From Thalassospira xianhensis MCCC 1A02616 (GTDB lineage: Bacteria; Pseudomonadota; Alphaproteobacteria; Rhodospirillales; Thalassospiraceae), in the NCBI RefSeq assembly GCF_003326475.1, contig NZ_JPWA01000042.1:1-36371 (forward strand): 36,371 nucleotides of DNA. The letters run 5' to 3'. The notes under the pieces were generated by a model, which did not search any database, was not told the DNA's origin, and saw only the letters and a list, made by a program, of their open reading frames with translations. Both the position numbers and the translations under genes were made by a program. Shown here in pieces: positions 16,810 to 26,524 of this stretch. The number at the start of each line of letters is the position of its first letter. Positions within the stretch are counted from its first letter, which is position 1.

Positions 16810-18837
16810 TCAGTCCGCCTCGGGCAACCAGATGGTGAATAACGTTCCTTTGCCTGGCTCGCTTTCAACCGTCATGGTTCCGCCCTGCCGGTCAATCAGG
16901 GTTTTACTGATCGACAGCCCCAACCCCGTACCTTCACGGCGCTTGGTCGTGTAGAACGGGTCGAAAATACGGCCCAGTATTTCGGGCGACATGCCCGTAC
17001 CCGTATCGCGGATCGAAATGCGAATGCCGGGTTTTCCTTTCTGGTCAAAATCCTCGTCAACCAGGGTAAGCGTACCGCTGCCGGGCATCGCATGCAGCGC
17101 ATTGACCATTAGATTGACCAGCACCTGCTGCAATTCCGTCCGGTTCATCAGGATAAGCCGCGTGGCCAGACTTTCACGTGATACCTCGATATCGGCCTTG
17201 TTCAACAAGTGCTGCACCAGTGGCAGACAATCACCAATCACCTCGCCCGGTGAATGGCGCTCTACAAACCCGGCATATTCTTCGGGTTTGGCAAATTGAA
17301 GAAGCTTGGTGACAATCAGATTGATGCGACTGACCTGTTCGTCGATCAAACGGAATTCGGTTTCCGCCAGCCGCACATTCTCACCCAGCAGATCCCGCAC
17401 CACATCAAGGTTCCCCTGAAGCACAGCGACCGGATTGTTGATCTCATGCGCGACACCAGCCGTGATTTCGCCAATTGCCGCCAGCTTTTCGGACATGATC
17501 AATTGCTTGGTTGTCGCTTCAAGCTGCCGGTTGGCTTCGCGAAGTTCGCTGGTGCGCGCATCGACACGCGCATTCAGTTCCTCGTTCCAGGCGCGCAAAC
17601 GTTTGTCTCGTTCCTGCACCTGATCAAGCAGATCATCAAGATGTTCTGCCACCAGCGATATTTCATCCTGCACCTGATCGATATTGGTCCGCGCGCCAAA
17701 GTCACCGCTCTCGACCCGGGCAATCGTCTGGGTCATGCGTTCAAGCGGCTTGAAAATGCCGCGCGCCCACCGCAGGAAAATCGGAACGCTCAGGGTTGCG
17801 ACAAACAGAAACGCCGCAATGATAATCAGCAGGCTTTCATATTTCGTCTGGGCAAACGGTGCCTCAAGAAACCCGACATACAGCATGCCGACCCGCTTGC
17901 CAAAACTATCGGTAATCGGCTCATAGGCTGAAATATACCAGTCATTGACGACAAACGCGCTATCGAGCCACACCTTGCCGTCTTCCAGAACATTCTGGCG
18001 CACCGCCGCCGATACCCGCGTGCCAAGCGCGCGCCGCCCTTCAAACAGCCGCACATTGGTGCTGACACGCACATCGTCGAGAAACAGGGTAGCCGTGCCC
18101 TGGCTGCCTTCGGGAAGACTACCTTGGCGGTAAACCAGATCATTGATCGTATCGATAAAGACAAGGTTCTGGTTCAACAATATTCCGCCAACCAGCGCGC
18201 CGTCTATCCCTTCTGCCCCGATCATCGGCAGGGATACGTGGCTTGCGGAATGCACTACCATGCCACGCGTTTCTGCATCGCGCGTAGTTGGCACCGCATT
18301 GGGTGTCGGCACCAGATCAAGTCGTGCACGCGCCGCCAGACCGGGCGAAATCGCCGCCAGATCGGCATTGTCAAATATATCCACCCCGGTCAAGGATGCC
18401 CCCGAAAGGGCCGTCGCAATCACCGGCCAGTCGGCATCAAGTCGCGGCGTGGCCTGCCTTGGTGCTGCCCCTGAAACAATCCCCTGCCGATTGGCGATAT
18501 ACAGGAAATCAAGGCCAAGCTCGGCCTGCTTTGTGGCCAGCAGATCATCAATCCGCGTCCGGTCCCCCGATGCCAAAACATCACGAAACGTCACTGATTG
18601 GCCAAGGGCCTCGATCTGCTCGCCGGTGGTTTCAAGGATATGAGTGAAATACTGATGGGCAATCGTCAGGTCACCATTGACCTTCGATGTCAAAAGCGCG
18701 TCAAACTTGCTGTTCCAGCGCACCATCATCACGCCAAGAAGCAATGGTAAAATGACGAGTGTCGGCAATAACGCAATTGCCAGTAATTTGAACCGCACGG
18801 ACCGGGTGCGCTTGGTGCGGCGGCCGGGCCACTGCAT
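16810..18837 (-). CDS. Membrane sensor histidine kinase, cache-HAMP-HisKA type
   Basis: A 675-residue sensor kinase of DctB/NtrB-like build. One membrane segment lies near residues 18-40, then a large periplasmic cache-like sensor domain to about 330, a second membrane segment (about 335-355), a HAMP linker and coiled coil (to about 450), then HisKA with the phosphorylated histidine near 464 (AGVAHEINNP). The ATPase domain has its N box (VNLMVNALHAM), G1 (DTGTGM), F box and G2 (GTGLGLSIS). The ATG at 18837 overlaps the regulator's TGA (TGATG), so the two are translationally coupled; a TTG four codons upstream is less likely. Probable signal: an external carboxylate, inferred from the neighbouring transporter. 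Confidence 0.9.
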   Translation of the reverse strand: MQWPGRRTKRTRSVRFKLLAIALLPTLVILPLLLGVMMVRWNSKFDALLTSKVNGDLTIAHQYFTHILETTGEQIEALGQSVTFRDVLASGDRTRIDDLLATKQAELGLDFLYIANRQGIVSGAAPRQATPRLDADWPVIATALSGASLTGVDIFDNADLAAISPGLAARARLDLVPTPNAVPTTRDAETRGMVVHSASHVSLPMIGAEGIDGALVGGILLNQNLVFIDTINDLVYRQGSLPEGSQGTATLFLDDVRVSTNVRLFEGRRALGTRVSAAVRQNVLEDGKVWLDSAFVVNDWYISAYEPITDSFGKRVGMLYVGFLEAPFAQTKYESLLIIIAAFLFVATLSVPIFLRWARGIFKPLERMTQTIARVESGDFGARTNIDQVQDEISLVAEHLDDLLDQVQERDKRLRAWNEELNARVDARTSELREANRQLEATTKQLIMSEKLAAIGEITAGVAHEINNPVAVLQGNLDVVRDLLGENVRLAETEFRLIDEQVSRINLIVTKLLQFAKPEEYAGFVERHSPGEVIGDCLPLVQHLLNKADIEVSRESLATRLILMNRTELQQVLVNLMVNALHAMPGSGTLTLVDEDFDQKGKPGIRISIRDTGTGMSPEILGRIFDPFYTTKRREGTGLGLSISKTLIDRQGGTMTVESEPGKGTLFTIWLPEAD

Positions 18838-20264
18838 CAATCGGCCCAATCGGCAAATTTGCGGTCAATCGTCTTGCGCGAGATGCCCAGACGCCGCGCG
18901 GCTTCATTGCGATTGCCGCCGGTCTTGTGCACCATCGCCATGATGTGACGCCGTTCCATTTCCTCCAGCGTCTCGTCCTGATCGGTATGGCCATCCATCC
19001 GAGCCTGCTCGTCGCGGAATTCTGCCGGGAACCGCCCAAGGATCAGGGTGCGTTCCACAAGGTTGCGCAATTCGCGCACATTGCCGGGCCAGTCATATCG
19101 CGTCAATCCGGCGCGCACTGCCCCATCCATCGCGACTTGCGGCACCCCAAGCTGCTTGGACAGTTTGCTCATAAACAGGCTGGCGAGTTCAAGCACGTCA
19201 TCCCCGCGCTCGCGCAGGGGCGGCATGGCGATATGCATGACATTGATCCGGTAAAACAGATCGGCACGGAAACGGCCCGCTTCGACCTCTGCCTCAAGAT
19301 CGGCATTGGTGGCAAAAATAAACCGCAGATCGACCGGTGCCTCGCGCTCCGATCCCACCGGGCGGATACGGCGGCTTTCAATCGCGCGCAAAAGCTTGCT
19401 TTGCGTCGCCAGCGACAATTCCCCGACCTCGTCGAGAAACAGGGTACCACCCTGCGCATGCATGAAAAGCCCGTCGCGCGTGGTTTGCGCCCCGGTGAAG
19501 GCCCCTTTCAGGTGCCCGAACAATTCGGCCTCTATCATCTCGGACGGAATGGCGGCACAATTGATCGGCACGAACGGCTTTTCGGCCCGGTCGGACAACG
19601 CATGTAAGGAGCGCGCAGTCACTTCCTTGCCTGTACCGCTTTCCCCTGAAATCAGGATCGAGGTCGGCAATGGCGCCACTCGTGCAATGGTTTCACGGAT
19701 TTCCTGGATTTGCGCAGAATAGCCAATCAGCTTGTCACGCAGCAGCACATGATCAGATGTTGCGCGCAACTCATGGCGCAAAACATGGTTTTCACGCCGC
19801 AACCGCATCCGATCAAGGCAGCGCGCTACTGCATTCAAAATCTGGTTGGATCGAAACGGTTTAAGGACAAAATCAACCGCCCCCGCCCGCAATGCCTTGA
19901 TCGCGGTATCCAGATCGGCATAAGCCGTCATCAGGATGGCATCGGAAAAAAAGCCGATCTCGCGCTGCTCGGTCAACCACTCAACCCCGGACTTGCCCGG
20001 CATGATGTTATCAAGGATCACGACGTCGAAATGATGCTGATCCAGAAGCTTGGTCGCTTCTTCGCAATCGGCGGCTTCTTCCACCCGCTTGGCGCGCGGC
20101 CCCAATGTGCGCACAAGGAAATTGCGCATGCCCGGTTCGTCATCGACGATCAGGATCGATGCCTTTTCCAGCCACGGCCCGAATTCCGGCCCCGGCTTGC
20201 CATACAGTTGCGCAGCAGGTGATGGTGCAACCAGATCCGGTGCCCCCATTGCAGTCGATCTCAT
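18837..20264 (-). CDS. Sigma-54-dependent response regulator, NtrC/DctD type
   Basis: A 475-residue three-domain activator. The receiver domain (about 35-150) has the acidic pair D41-D42 and phospho-acceptor D85 (VVILDNIMPG). The AAA+ domain (about 175-400) has Walker A GESGTGKE (207-214), the sigma-54-contacting GAFTGA loop (254-259) and Walker B GTLFLDEV. A Fis-type helix-turn-helix ends the protein (RLGISRKTIDRKF). The start is set by GGAGG seven bases upstream. It is the first gene of the pair with the kinase. The likely target is the sigma-54 promoter at 16655, through the two inverted repeats at 16736 and 16779. Confidence 0.93.
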   Translation of the reverse strand: MRSTAMGAPDLVAPSPAAQLYGKPGPEFGPWLEKASILIVDDEPGMRNFLVRTLGPRAKRVEEAADCEEATKLLDQHHFDVVILDNIMPGKSGVEWLTEQREIGFFSDAILMTAYADLDTAIKALRAGAVDFVLKPFRSNQILNAVARCLDRMRLRRENHVLRHELRATSDHVLLRDKLIGYSAQIQEIRETIARVAPLPTSILISGESGTGKEVTARSLHALSDRAEKPFVPINCAAIPSEMIEAELFGHLKGAFTGAQTTRDGLFMHAQGGTLFLDEVGELSLATQSKLLRAIESRRIRPVGSEREAPVDLRFIFATNADLEAEVEAGRFRADLFYRINVMHIAMPPLRERGDDVLELASLFMSKLSKQLGVPQVAMDGAVRAGLTRYDWPGNVRELRNLVERTLILGRFPAEFRDEQARMDGHTDQDETLEEMERRHIMAMVHKTGGNRNEAARRLGISRKTIDRKFADWAD

Positions 20265-20982
20265 TGAATTCCTCCGCCGATCTTCCCGGTCATTTTGTTT
20301 TTATTTTTTCGAAGATTAGATCAGCAGAAGATGAAAAGCAAAATATGTGATTGCGGCCAATATCCCTGCTCATACGCTCGGTTGTAATCGACAGCCCATC
20401 CAATTTGAGGGTTTTGCTCTCGGAAAGTGGGGCGTCTGTAATCAGTTTCCGTAACGGATTTTTGTTCTCCAATAAACGGTTTTACATGGCGAAGCATAGC
20501 AGCATCCCAGAGAACCATGTTGCCGACCCTAGGCTTGCAAAAAAATTTCATCAAGGGGTCGCCGGGCTCGATAGCTCCATGCCTGAACGGAATCGATCAC
20601 GAAAACGGCTTAAAACCTGGTGGTTAGCATCCTGTTCGGGGTCGGGCAAGTACACCGGCTTCCTCTTTTTCTTAGCCGACCCGATCATTTTTCCACAGCA
20701 TTATTGGTACAATCATACCGTTGAGACCAAAGGAAGAATCACCCCCTGAATTCCTGAACATGCGTTTCTTTCCAGCCTTTCACATGTCGCTGCTGTGAAT
20801 ACTACTCATAAAATCTCTCGAAATAATTCTTTTGTATAGGTACAATCCAATATTCGACCTGCTATAGACAGAAAATCAAATCAAACTGGAACGCAATTCC
20901 GCAGAAACAAGCGGAAATTCAACAATTAGAATCAAAAAGATCAACTGGTTGGGGTCACTATACAGGCGGTAGCAAGCGGATC
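20265..20982. other. 718-base gap between the two-component genes and the EPS locus
   Basis: No convincing gene was found. A 132-codon plus-strand frame at 20351-20749 has no recognisable motif and no ribosome binding site. The right part is AT-rich and probably holds the promoter of the polysaccharide genes. It contains a small inverted repeat, TTGTA-TAGG-TACAA (20832-20845), and a hairpin, TTCCGC-N8-GCGGAA (20897-20916), 67 bases before the first EPS gene. No clear sigma-70 promoter could be assigned. Confidence 0.5.
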
Positions 20983-22449
20983 ATGAACCGCGTAGTTACG
21001 TCGTGGACAGGACCTAATTTGGGGGCGACCAGAGTGCTTGCGCATAGCAGAAGCCACGTGCTTCTCAGGGATTTGATGGCGATTGGCGATATTGCGGTGC
21101 TGCTGCTTGCGGCATTGCTTGCGTCTTGGTTGCGTTTTGATGCAATCCTGCCACCAGATCACCTTATTCTACCAATATTTGCAACACCACTTTTTTATCT
21201 GGCTGCAATGATGGTTTTGGGCGGTTATCACACGCTTGATCCGCAAACGCTTCAGATGGGGCTTCTGCGCGTGATCGCCGCCCTTTCGGTTGCATTTGCG
21301 ATCCTGCTGGCGATTGCCTATTTCTCCAAGGTTTCCGATGAATTCTCCCGCCTTTGGACGGCATACTATGCATTGGCAGGCTTGATATCCATTATCACCC
21401 TTCGGATATGCAGCTTTGGAATTCTACGCGCCCTTGGCAAACAAGATATTTTCCGTCCGACGATTGCAATTATCGGCTCGCTACCGACCCCGCATATAAT
21501 CGAGACGCTTGAGTCCCGGGTTCTGGCGCATCGCTATCGTATCATCCATCGCTGCCTGATCAGGAAGGAGGAAACCACAGCAACCGAGCTGCAAGGCTGC
21601 CTTGCCAAATTGCGTCGCGCCGGGCCTGACATGATCATATTGGCGCTCTCGGAAACGGATAAAGTACGCTTCGCCAACGAGCTCGACGACATGTATGCCA
21701 TATCCGCGGAAATACTTGAAATCGGAGACTTTTCGAGTAGTCGGCCTGTCGATAGAGAGGGAAATACCACTTTGGATCCCGGCAGCGAATGGATCGTAAT
21801 GGCCGGCCTTCCCTTCATTCGCCGCGCGGTTCGTCCGTTCGGATTACGGGGATGGTGGATCAAGCGGGTCGAGGATATCGTGATCGGATCGATTGCGATC
21901 ATTATCGCCTCACCAATTATGCTTATCGTGGCGTTTCTTGTGAGAGTCACCAGTCCAGGCCCAGTATTTTACATACAACTCCGCCATGGCTTTAACGGCG
22001 AACCGATCCGGGTGCTTAAATTCCGGTCAATGTATATTGATAGCTGCGCCACAGGGGACGCGGAAACCATACCACAAGCAACTCGAGGAGATTCGCGCAT
22101 AACGCCTCTTGGGGCCTTTATACGCAAAACCAGCCTGGATGAGCTACCTCAGCTGCTTAACGTGCTACACGGAGACATGTCACTGGTTGGCCCACGACCG
22201 CATGCGACACAGCATAATACGCTATATCGTAGACATATCGACGGTTACTTTGCCCGTCATCGTGTAAAGCCCGGAATTACGGGTTGGGCCCAGGTTAATG
22301 GCTGGCGAGGGGAAACCGATACGGATGAGAAAATGCGACAGCGTATTCTGCATGACATATATTATATTTCCAATTGGTCGCCTTGGCTGGATGTTCGTGT
22401 TCTCATACTAACTGTATGTGGTGCATTTCTGTCACGGAACGCGTACTGA
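20983..22449 (+). CDS. Initiating sugar-phosphate transferase (WcaJ/ExoY type)
   Basis: A 488-residue polyisoprenyl-phosphate hexose-1-phosphate transferase, the enzyme that loads the first sugar onto undecaprenyl phosphate at the inner membrane. The N-terminal third has four or five membrane segments, the middle is a soluble Rossmann-like domain, and the C-terminal third is the bacterial sugar transferase domain. That domain contains the re-entrant helix (IIIASPIMLIVAFLVRVTSPGP), KFRSM, RKTSLDELPQLLNVL, MSLVGPRP and KPGITGWAQVNG. It is the first gene of the plus-strand EPS run. The ribosome binding site is weak; the ATG at 20983 fits the usual distance to the first membrane segment. Glucose or galactose is the likely sugar. 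Confidence 0.93.
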   Translation: MNRVVTSWTGPNLGATRVLAHSRSHVLLRDLMAIGDIAVLLLAALLASWLRFDAILPPDHLILPIFATPLFYLAAMMVLGGYHTLDPQTLQMGLLRVIAALSVAFAILLAIAYFSKVSDEFSRLWTAYYALAGLISIITLRICSFGILRALGKQDIFRPTIAIIGSLPTPHIIETLESRVLAHRYRIIHRCLIRKEETTATELQGCLAKLRRAGPDMIILALSETDKVRFANELDDMYAISAEILEIGDFSSSRPVDREGNTTLDPGSEWIVMAGLPFIRRAVRPFGLRGWWIKRVEDIVIGSIAIIIASPIMLIVAFLVRVTSPGPVFYIQLRHGFNGEPIRVLKFRSMYIDSCATGDAETIPQATRGDSRITPLGAFIRKTSLDELPQLLNVLHGDMSLVGPRPHATQHNTLYRRHIDGYFARHRVKPGITGWAQVNGWRGETDTDEKMRQRILHDIYYISNWSPWLDVRVLILTVCGAFLSRNAY

Positions 22450-22458
22450 AAACGAAAT

Positions 22459-23280
22459 ATGCATCCCGTGACCACTGATTACTTTATGAAACAAGATATG
22501 GCTGTCACTCATCCTGATTTCTGGGCGCCGTTTGAACACTGCCACCTTGGCGGACAGAAGATAGTCACGGCCTCCCGAACGGAACTGGCTCAGGCCATGG
22601 TCGATGATTGCCTTGCCGCGCGCGAAATAAAGACGAAGCCGCGTCTGGTGTTTGACCTTAACGGGCATGGGCTTTCACTTTATGCCTCGGATGAGAACTA
22701 TCAGACTGCCATGGATATGGCTGATATCATTCATGCCGATGGCGGCTTTCTGGTTTCGCTCTCCCGCATACTAACCCAAACCCCCATCGCCGAACGTAGT
22801 GCCACCACTGATATGTTTCATGATTGCGCAAAGGCGGCGGCCAAAAACAGCCTTTCTTTTTATATTCTGGGCGGGACAGAAACGGTCAATGCTGAATGCG
22901 CACGCCGCCTGAAAGTACTTTATCCAGACATGAATATCATTGGCCGCCGGAACGGTTTTTTTTCTATCGATGAAGAAGCTAACGTTATCGAGGAGATCAA
23001 CACACTCAAACCTGATGTACTATGGGTAGGACTGGGCAAACCAAAGGAACAGGTTTTCAGCGTCCAATGGCGCGATCACCTGACCTGTGGCTGGCTTGTC
23101 ACCTGCGGTGGTTGTTACAATTATGTCACCGGTGATTATCCGCGCGCGCCCTTATGGATGCAGCGGGCCAATATCGAATGGCTGTATCGTATGGCGACCA
23201 ATCGCAAACTCGTTCGGCGCTATCTGACAACCAATCTTCATGCACTCTGGCTAGTACTCCGCCGCGGGGACAAGGCATAG
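22459..23280 (+). CDS. WecG/TagA/CpsF-family glycosyltransferase (GT26)
   Basis: A 273-residue enzyme of family GT26, which adds a sugar to a lipid-linked intermediate at the membrane. Visible family features are the DLNGHGL start of the core, the IHADGGFLV motif, the arginine region IAERSATTDM, and VLWVGLGKPKEQVF followed by GCYNYVTGDYPRAPLWMQRANIEWLYR. It begins ten bases after the sugar transferase and probably adds the second sugar. An internal ATG at 22486 is an alternative start. Confidence 0.87.
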   Translation: MHPVTTDYFMKQDMAVTHPDFWAPFEHCHLGGQKIVTASRTELAQAMVDDCLAAREIKTKPRLVFDLNGHGLSLYASDENYQTAMDMADIIHADGGFLVSLSRILTQTPIAERSATTDMFHDCAKAAAKNSLSFYILGGTETVNAECARRLKVLYPDMNIIGRRNGFFSIDEEANVIEEINTLKPDVLWVGLGKPKEQVFSVQWRDHLTCGWLVTCGGCYNYVTGDYPRAPLWMQRANIEWLYRMATNRKLVRRYLTTNLHALWLVLRRGDKA

Positions 23281-23281
23281 T

Positions 23282-24646
23282 ATGACAGCGCAACATTTGT
23301 TATCCAGACCTCTCCGTCGGGTACAACGTGCATGCGCCCTAATGAAGGGTGAAGGATTGCGTGCGCAGCTTCTGCGTGGCGGGCTCGGTGCAGGACTGAT
23401 CAAGCTCGTTGGCATCGCCATGTCCCTTGTCCTTTCGATACTGCTGGCGCGCCTTTTGGGGCCGGAACAGTTTGGCCTTTATTCATTCATCTTTGCGCTG
23501 GTTTCAATACTTGCAATCCCTGCGCAAATGGGCCTACCCAATCTGGTAATTCGCGAAACCGCCCGTGCCATGGTTAATCAGGACAATGCACTTATCAAGG
23601 GTTTGTGGCGTTGGGCGGGGCGCATGGTGGTTCTTTCCTGTATAGTCCTTGCTTTGCTAGGAGGCGGAGCATCCCTTGTACTGAAGGGGTACGTTCCGGC
23701 ACTCACCTCCCCGACCTTTTACTGGGGGCTTGCCCTGATGCCGCTGATCGCGTTCGGTACCTTGCGCGGTGCGGCAATGCGCGGGCTTGGTGTGATTGTA
23801 CGCGGACTGTTACCAGAATTTATTCTCCTGCCTGGACTGTTCATTTTTCTGCTTTCCGTGGCTTTTATTTTTGTCAGCCCGCTTGATGCTGCGACAGCCA
23901 TGATGCTGCATGTGGCCGCAGGGGCAGGCGCGTTCCTTGCCGGGACCTTTCTACTCTCATGGGTTCGCCCGGGAGGGCATAATGACACAACACGATACGA
24001 ATCAGCCACCTGGCGCAAAGCAATGCTGCCACTCGCTTTGATCGCCGGTTCAGGGATGATTACCCGCTATACGGATATTGTCATGCTTGGTCTGATGCGC
24101 AGTGAAGCAGAGGTCGGCGTCTATCGTATCGCTGCGCAGTGGGCTTGGCTCACCACCCTTGGTCTGCTGACCGTCAATCTGGTTGTTCCACCACAATTCG
24201 CAAGGTTGCACGAACTTGATGACAGGCGGAGATTACAACAACTGGCAAGCAAAGCAGCACTTGTTGCAACGCTTCTGGCGCTGCCGCCTTTCCTTGCTTT
24301 CATGCTATTTGGCGAGGAAATCGTCACCTTCCTTGTCGGCGCCGAATATGCTGCCGCTCATCTGCCGCTCGCCATATTGGCGGGGGGACAGGTGATCAAT
24401 GCGATAACCGGTTCCGTCGGCATGTTGCTTGCAATGACAGGGTTCGAACGCGACACAGCCCGTATAGTAGTCGCAAGCGCTACACTGAACATTATCCTCA
24501 ATCTGATGCTCATTCCCGCCTTCGGCATGGTTGGCGCAGCCATAGCGACAGCCTTCGCCCTTTCTGCGCAAATGGTCACCTTGTGGGTCATCTTGCGCGC
24601 GCGCCTCAAGATCAACAGCTCCATGTTCCATTGGCAGAAAATCTGA
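23282..24646 (+). CDS. Wzx-like polysaccharide flippase
   Basis: A 454-residue polytopic membrane protein with about 12-14 hydrophobic segments and the family stretch LLARLLGPEQFGLYSFIFALVS near residue 54. Proteins of this MOP-superfamily group flip undecaprenyl-linked repeat units across the inner membrane in Wzx/Wzy pathways. It starts one base after the preceding stop, so it is part of the same operon. Sugar specificity cannot be inferred. Confidence 0.88.
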   Translation: MTAQHLLSRPLRRVQRACALMKGEGLRAQLLRGGLGAGLIKLVGIAMSLVLSILLARLLGPEQFGLYSFIFALVSILAIPAQMGLPNLVIRETARAMVNQDNALIKGLWRWAGRMVVLSCIVLALLGGGASLVLKGYVPALTSPTFYWGLALMPLIAFGTLRGAAMRGLGVIVRGLLPEFILLPGLFIFLLSVAFIFVSPLDAATAMMLHVAAGAGAFLAGTFLLSWVRPGGHNDTTRYESATWRKAMLPLALIAGSGMITRYTDIVMLGLMRSEAEVGVYRIAAQWAWLTTLGLLTVNLVVPPQFARLHELDDRRRLQQLASKAALVATLLALPPFLAFMLFGEEIVTFLVGAEYAAAHLPLAILAGGQVINAITGSVGMLLAMTGFERDTARIVVASATLNIILNLMLIPAFGMVGAAIATAFALSAQMVTLWVILRARLKINSSMFHWQKI

Positions 24647-24656
24647 AGAGACTAAA

Positions 24657-25577
24657 ATGAAAAAACCCAATTTCTTTATTATCGGTGCCCCCAAATGCGG
24701 CACAACATCCATGGCAAAATGGCTGTCCGAACATCCAGAAATTTTCATCCCACCGGAAAAGGAATTGCATTTCTTCTGTTTCGACTTCCCCCATCACGAC
24801 AAATATTGGAAGAAGAACTTCGATGAATATGAAAAGTTCTTCTCTAAAGCAGATCAACAGCATATTGCAGTTGGTGAAGCGTCAACACATTACTGGGGAT
24901 CATCAGTTGCTATTGGAGAAATTCTAAGCTATGCGCCAAATGCCAAGTTTATTGCAATGTTGCGCGCACCTCACGAGATGGCAGTTTCCCTTCATGAACA
25001 AGCAATTTGGGGCTTGCAAGAAGACCAAGAAGACTTTGCAACAGCATGGAGGCTGCAAATAGATATCACACAAGGCATCAAACCGCCCAAAAGCTACAAA
25101 AACCCCTATTTGGTACAATATGCAGAATGGTGCAACCTTGGCACAAAGGTCGAGAACCTACTCAAGCTCGTCCCTAAAGAGAAGTGTCACTTCATTTTCA
25201 TAGATGATATGAAGAAGAATCCACGCAGCGTTTATCTATCTCTTTTGGATTTTTTGAATGTTCCGGATGATGGCCGCACCAAATTCCCCATCTATAATTC
25301 CGCCAAGAAACACAAAAGCCTTAAGTTAGCGCGAACGGTTAGAGCACTACAACAACTCAGAAATAATATTGGTTTTAATCCTCTTCGAGGGATGGGAATA
25401 CTGACCTCTATCCGTGAGTTTAACAAAGTGGAAAAGCCTCGCACACCGATTTCAGCAGAAATGCAGGAAGAACTTATCTCCTTCTTCCGCCCGGAGGTCA
25501 GAAAGCTAGAACAGCTTCTTGATCGTGACCTTTCTCATTGGCTTCAAAGCAATGAGAGAAAATTATCACAACAGTAA
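24657..25577 (+). CDS. Sulfotransferase, probably acting on the polysaccharide
   Basis: A 306-residue PAPS-dependent sulfotransferase. The 5'-phosphosulfate-binding loop is FIIGAPKCGTTSMAKWL at residues 6-22, and the 3'-phosphate-binding motif is LRAPHEMAVSL near residue 102. Overall it resembles the heparan-sulfate/carbohydrate sulfotransferase group. Its place within the glycosyltransferase run suggests that it sulfates the exported polymer or a repeat-unit intermediate. No PAPS synthesis genes (cysDNC) are in the window. The DNA becomes more AT-rich from here, unlike the preceding flippase gene. Confidence 0.88.
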   Translation: MKKPNFFIIGAPKCGTTSMAKWLSEHPEIFIPPEKELHFFCFDFPHHDKYWKKNFDEYEKFFSKADQQHIAVGEASTHYWGSSVAIGEILSYAPNAKFIAMLRAPHEMAVSLHEQAIWGLQEDQEDFATAWRLQIDITQGIKPPKSYKNPYLVQYAEWCNLGTKVENLLKLVPKEKCHFIFIDDMKKNPRSVYLSLLDFLNVPDDGRTKFPIYNSAKKHKSLKLARTVRALQQLRNNIGFNPLRGMGILTSIREFNKVEKPRTPISAEMQEELISFFRPEVRKLEQLLDRDLSHWLQSNERKLSQQ

Positions 25578-25696
25578 ATCAATGTCGGAGAAATACACAA
25601 AAAGCACTTCCACTAGCATAGCCATTTCCCTTTTATTATTAAGAAGAAAAAATTCAAAATTAAATATCATTTTTTACAACTCAAAAGGACATTAAC

Positions 25697-26524
25697 ATGC
25701 AAAAAACAATCAAAAAATTCATTATAAATAAAATAAACAACCAACATTTATTAAACATAATAATCAAATACACAGGAATACTTACATTAAAGCTCTACGA
25801 AAACGAAATTACGTTTGATATGTCGATGAGACATGAACGCCAATATGCTTTAAGAATATTGTTCGAATGTCGCATTCCTCAGGCAGATATTGATCTACTA
25901 CTTTTTCAAAAATTCATAAAACCTGGCGATTATGTTCTGGATGCGGGTGCTAATATTGGCATAACCGCAATTGAAGCGCTCTCATGTGGTGCCTCTATGG
26001 TTCTCTGCATTGAGCCGGAACCCACACTAGCTGCTAGATTAAGAAAAATTTCTAATAAGCGCATCGAAGTGCATGAATGTGCATTAAGTCATTCCGATGG
26101 CGTTGCTGAACTCTATATTTCAAGTCCCCATAATCAAGGACACACAATCGACTTAGAAACACGAAAAATCTTCGATGACATATTTGGTTCTAAAACACAA
26201 CAGGTTGCTACTAAATCCATACAATCCCTTCTTGATGGTCGACATTGTAACGTTTGGAAACTAGATATCGAAGGCGCAGAAGTTGCCGTAATAGAAGCTG
26301 CAATGTCCCAAATTAAAATCTCACCTCCGCGTATTATAATAGCTGAGGTTTACGGAAATAATTTGGATAAGATGCTGATGTTTTTGTCTGAGTACTATCA
26401 TTGTAATCGGGCCGCAATCATGAAAGGAAGATATACACTGACATTATTGCCGCCAGAAAACGGAAGACTCTCTATAAAGTATGAGCACACCAGCCCGATG
26501 TATGTATTCCAATACCGGGATTAA
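25697..26524 (+). CDS. FkbM-family SAM-dependent methyltransferase
   Basis: A 275-residue FkbM-type methyltransferase. The SAM-binding motif is VLDAGANIGITAIEAL, followed by CIEPEPTLAARL and the family's KLDIEGAEVAVIEAA. In polysaccharide loci such enzymes O-methylate sugars. The start has a good AAGGA site. The first 120 bases and the 119-base gap before the gene are strikingly AT-rich with poly-A runs and lysine, asparagine and isoleucine codons, quite unlike the flanking GC-rich genes, which points to recent acquisition. Confidence 0.88.
   Translation: MQKTIKKFIINKINNQHLLNIIIKYTGILTLKLYENEITFDMSMRHERQYALRILFECRIPQADIDLLLFQKFIKPGDYVLDAGANIGITAIEALSCGASMVLCIEPEPTLAARLRKISNKRIEVHECALSHSDGVAELYISSPHNQGHTIDLETRKIFDDIFGSKTQQVATKSIQSLLDGRHCNVWKLDIEGAEVAVIEAAMSQIKISPPRIIIAEVYGNNLDKMLMFLSEYYHCNRAAIMKGRYTLTLLPPENGRLSIKYEHTSPMYVFQYRD

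Noticed and set aside
20351..20749. 132-codon frame in the gap before the EPS locus
   Set aside because: No motif, no ribosome binding site, and composition like non-coding DNA. It does not resemble a transposase remnant.
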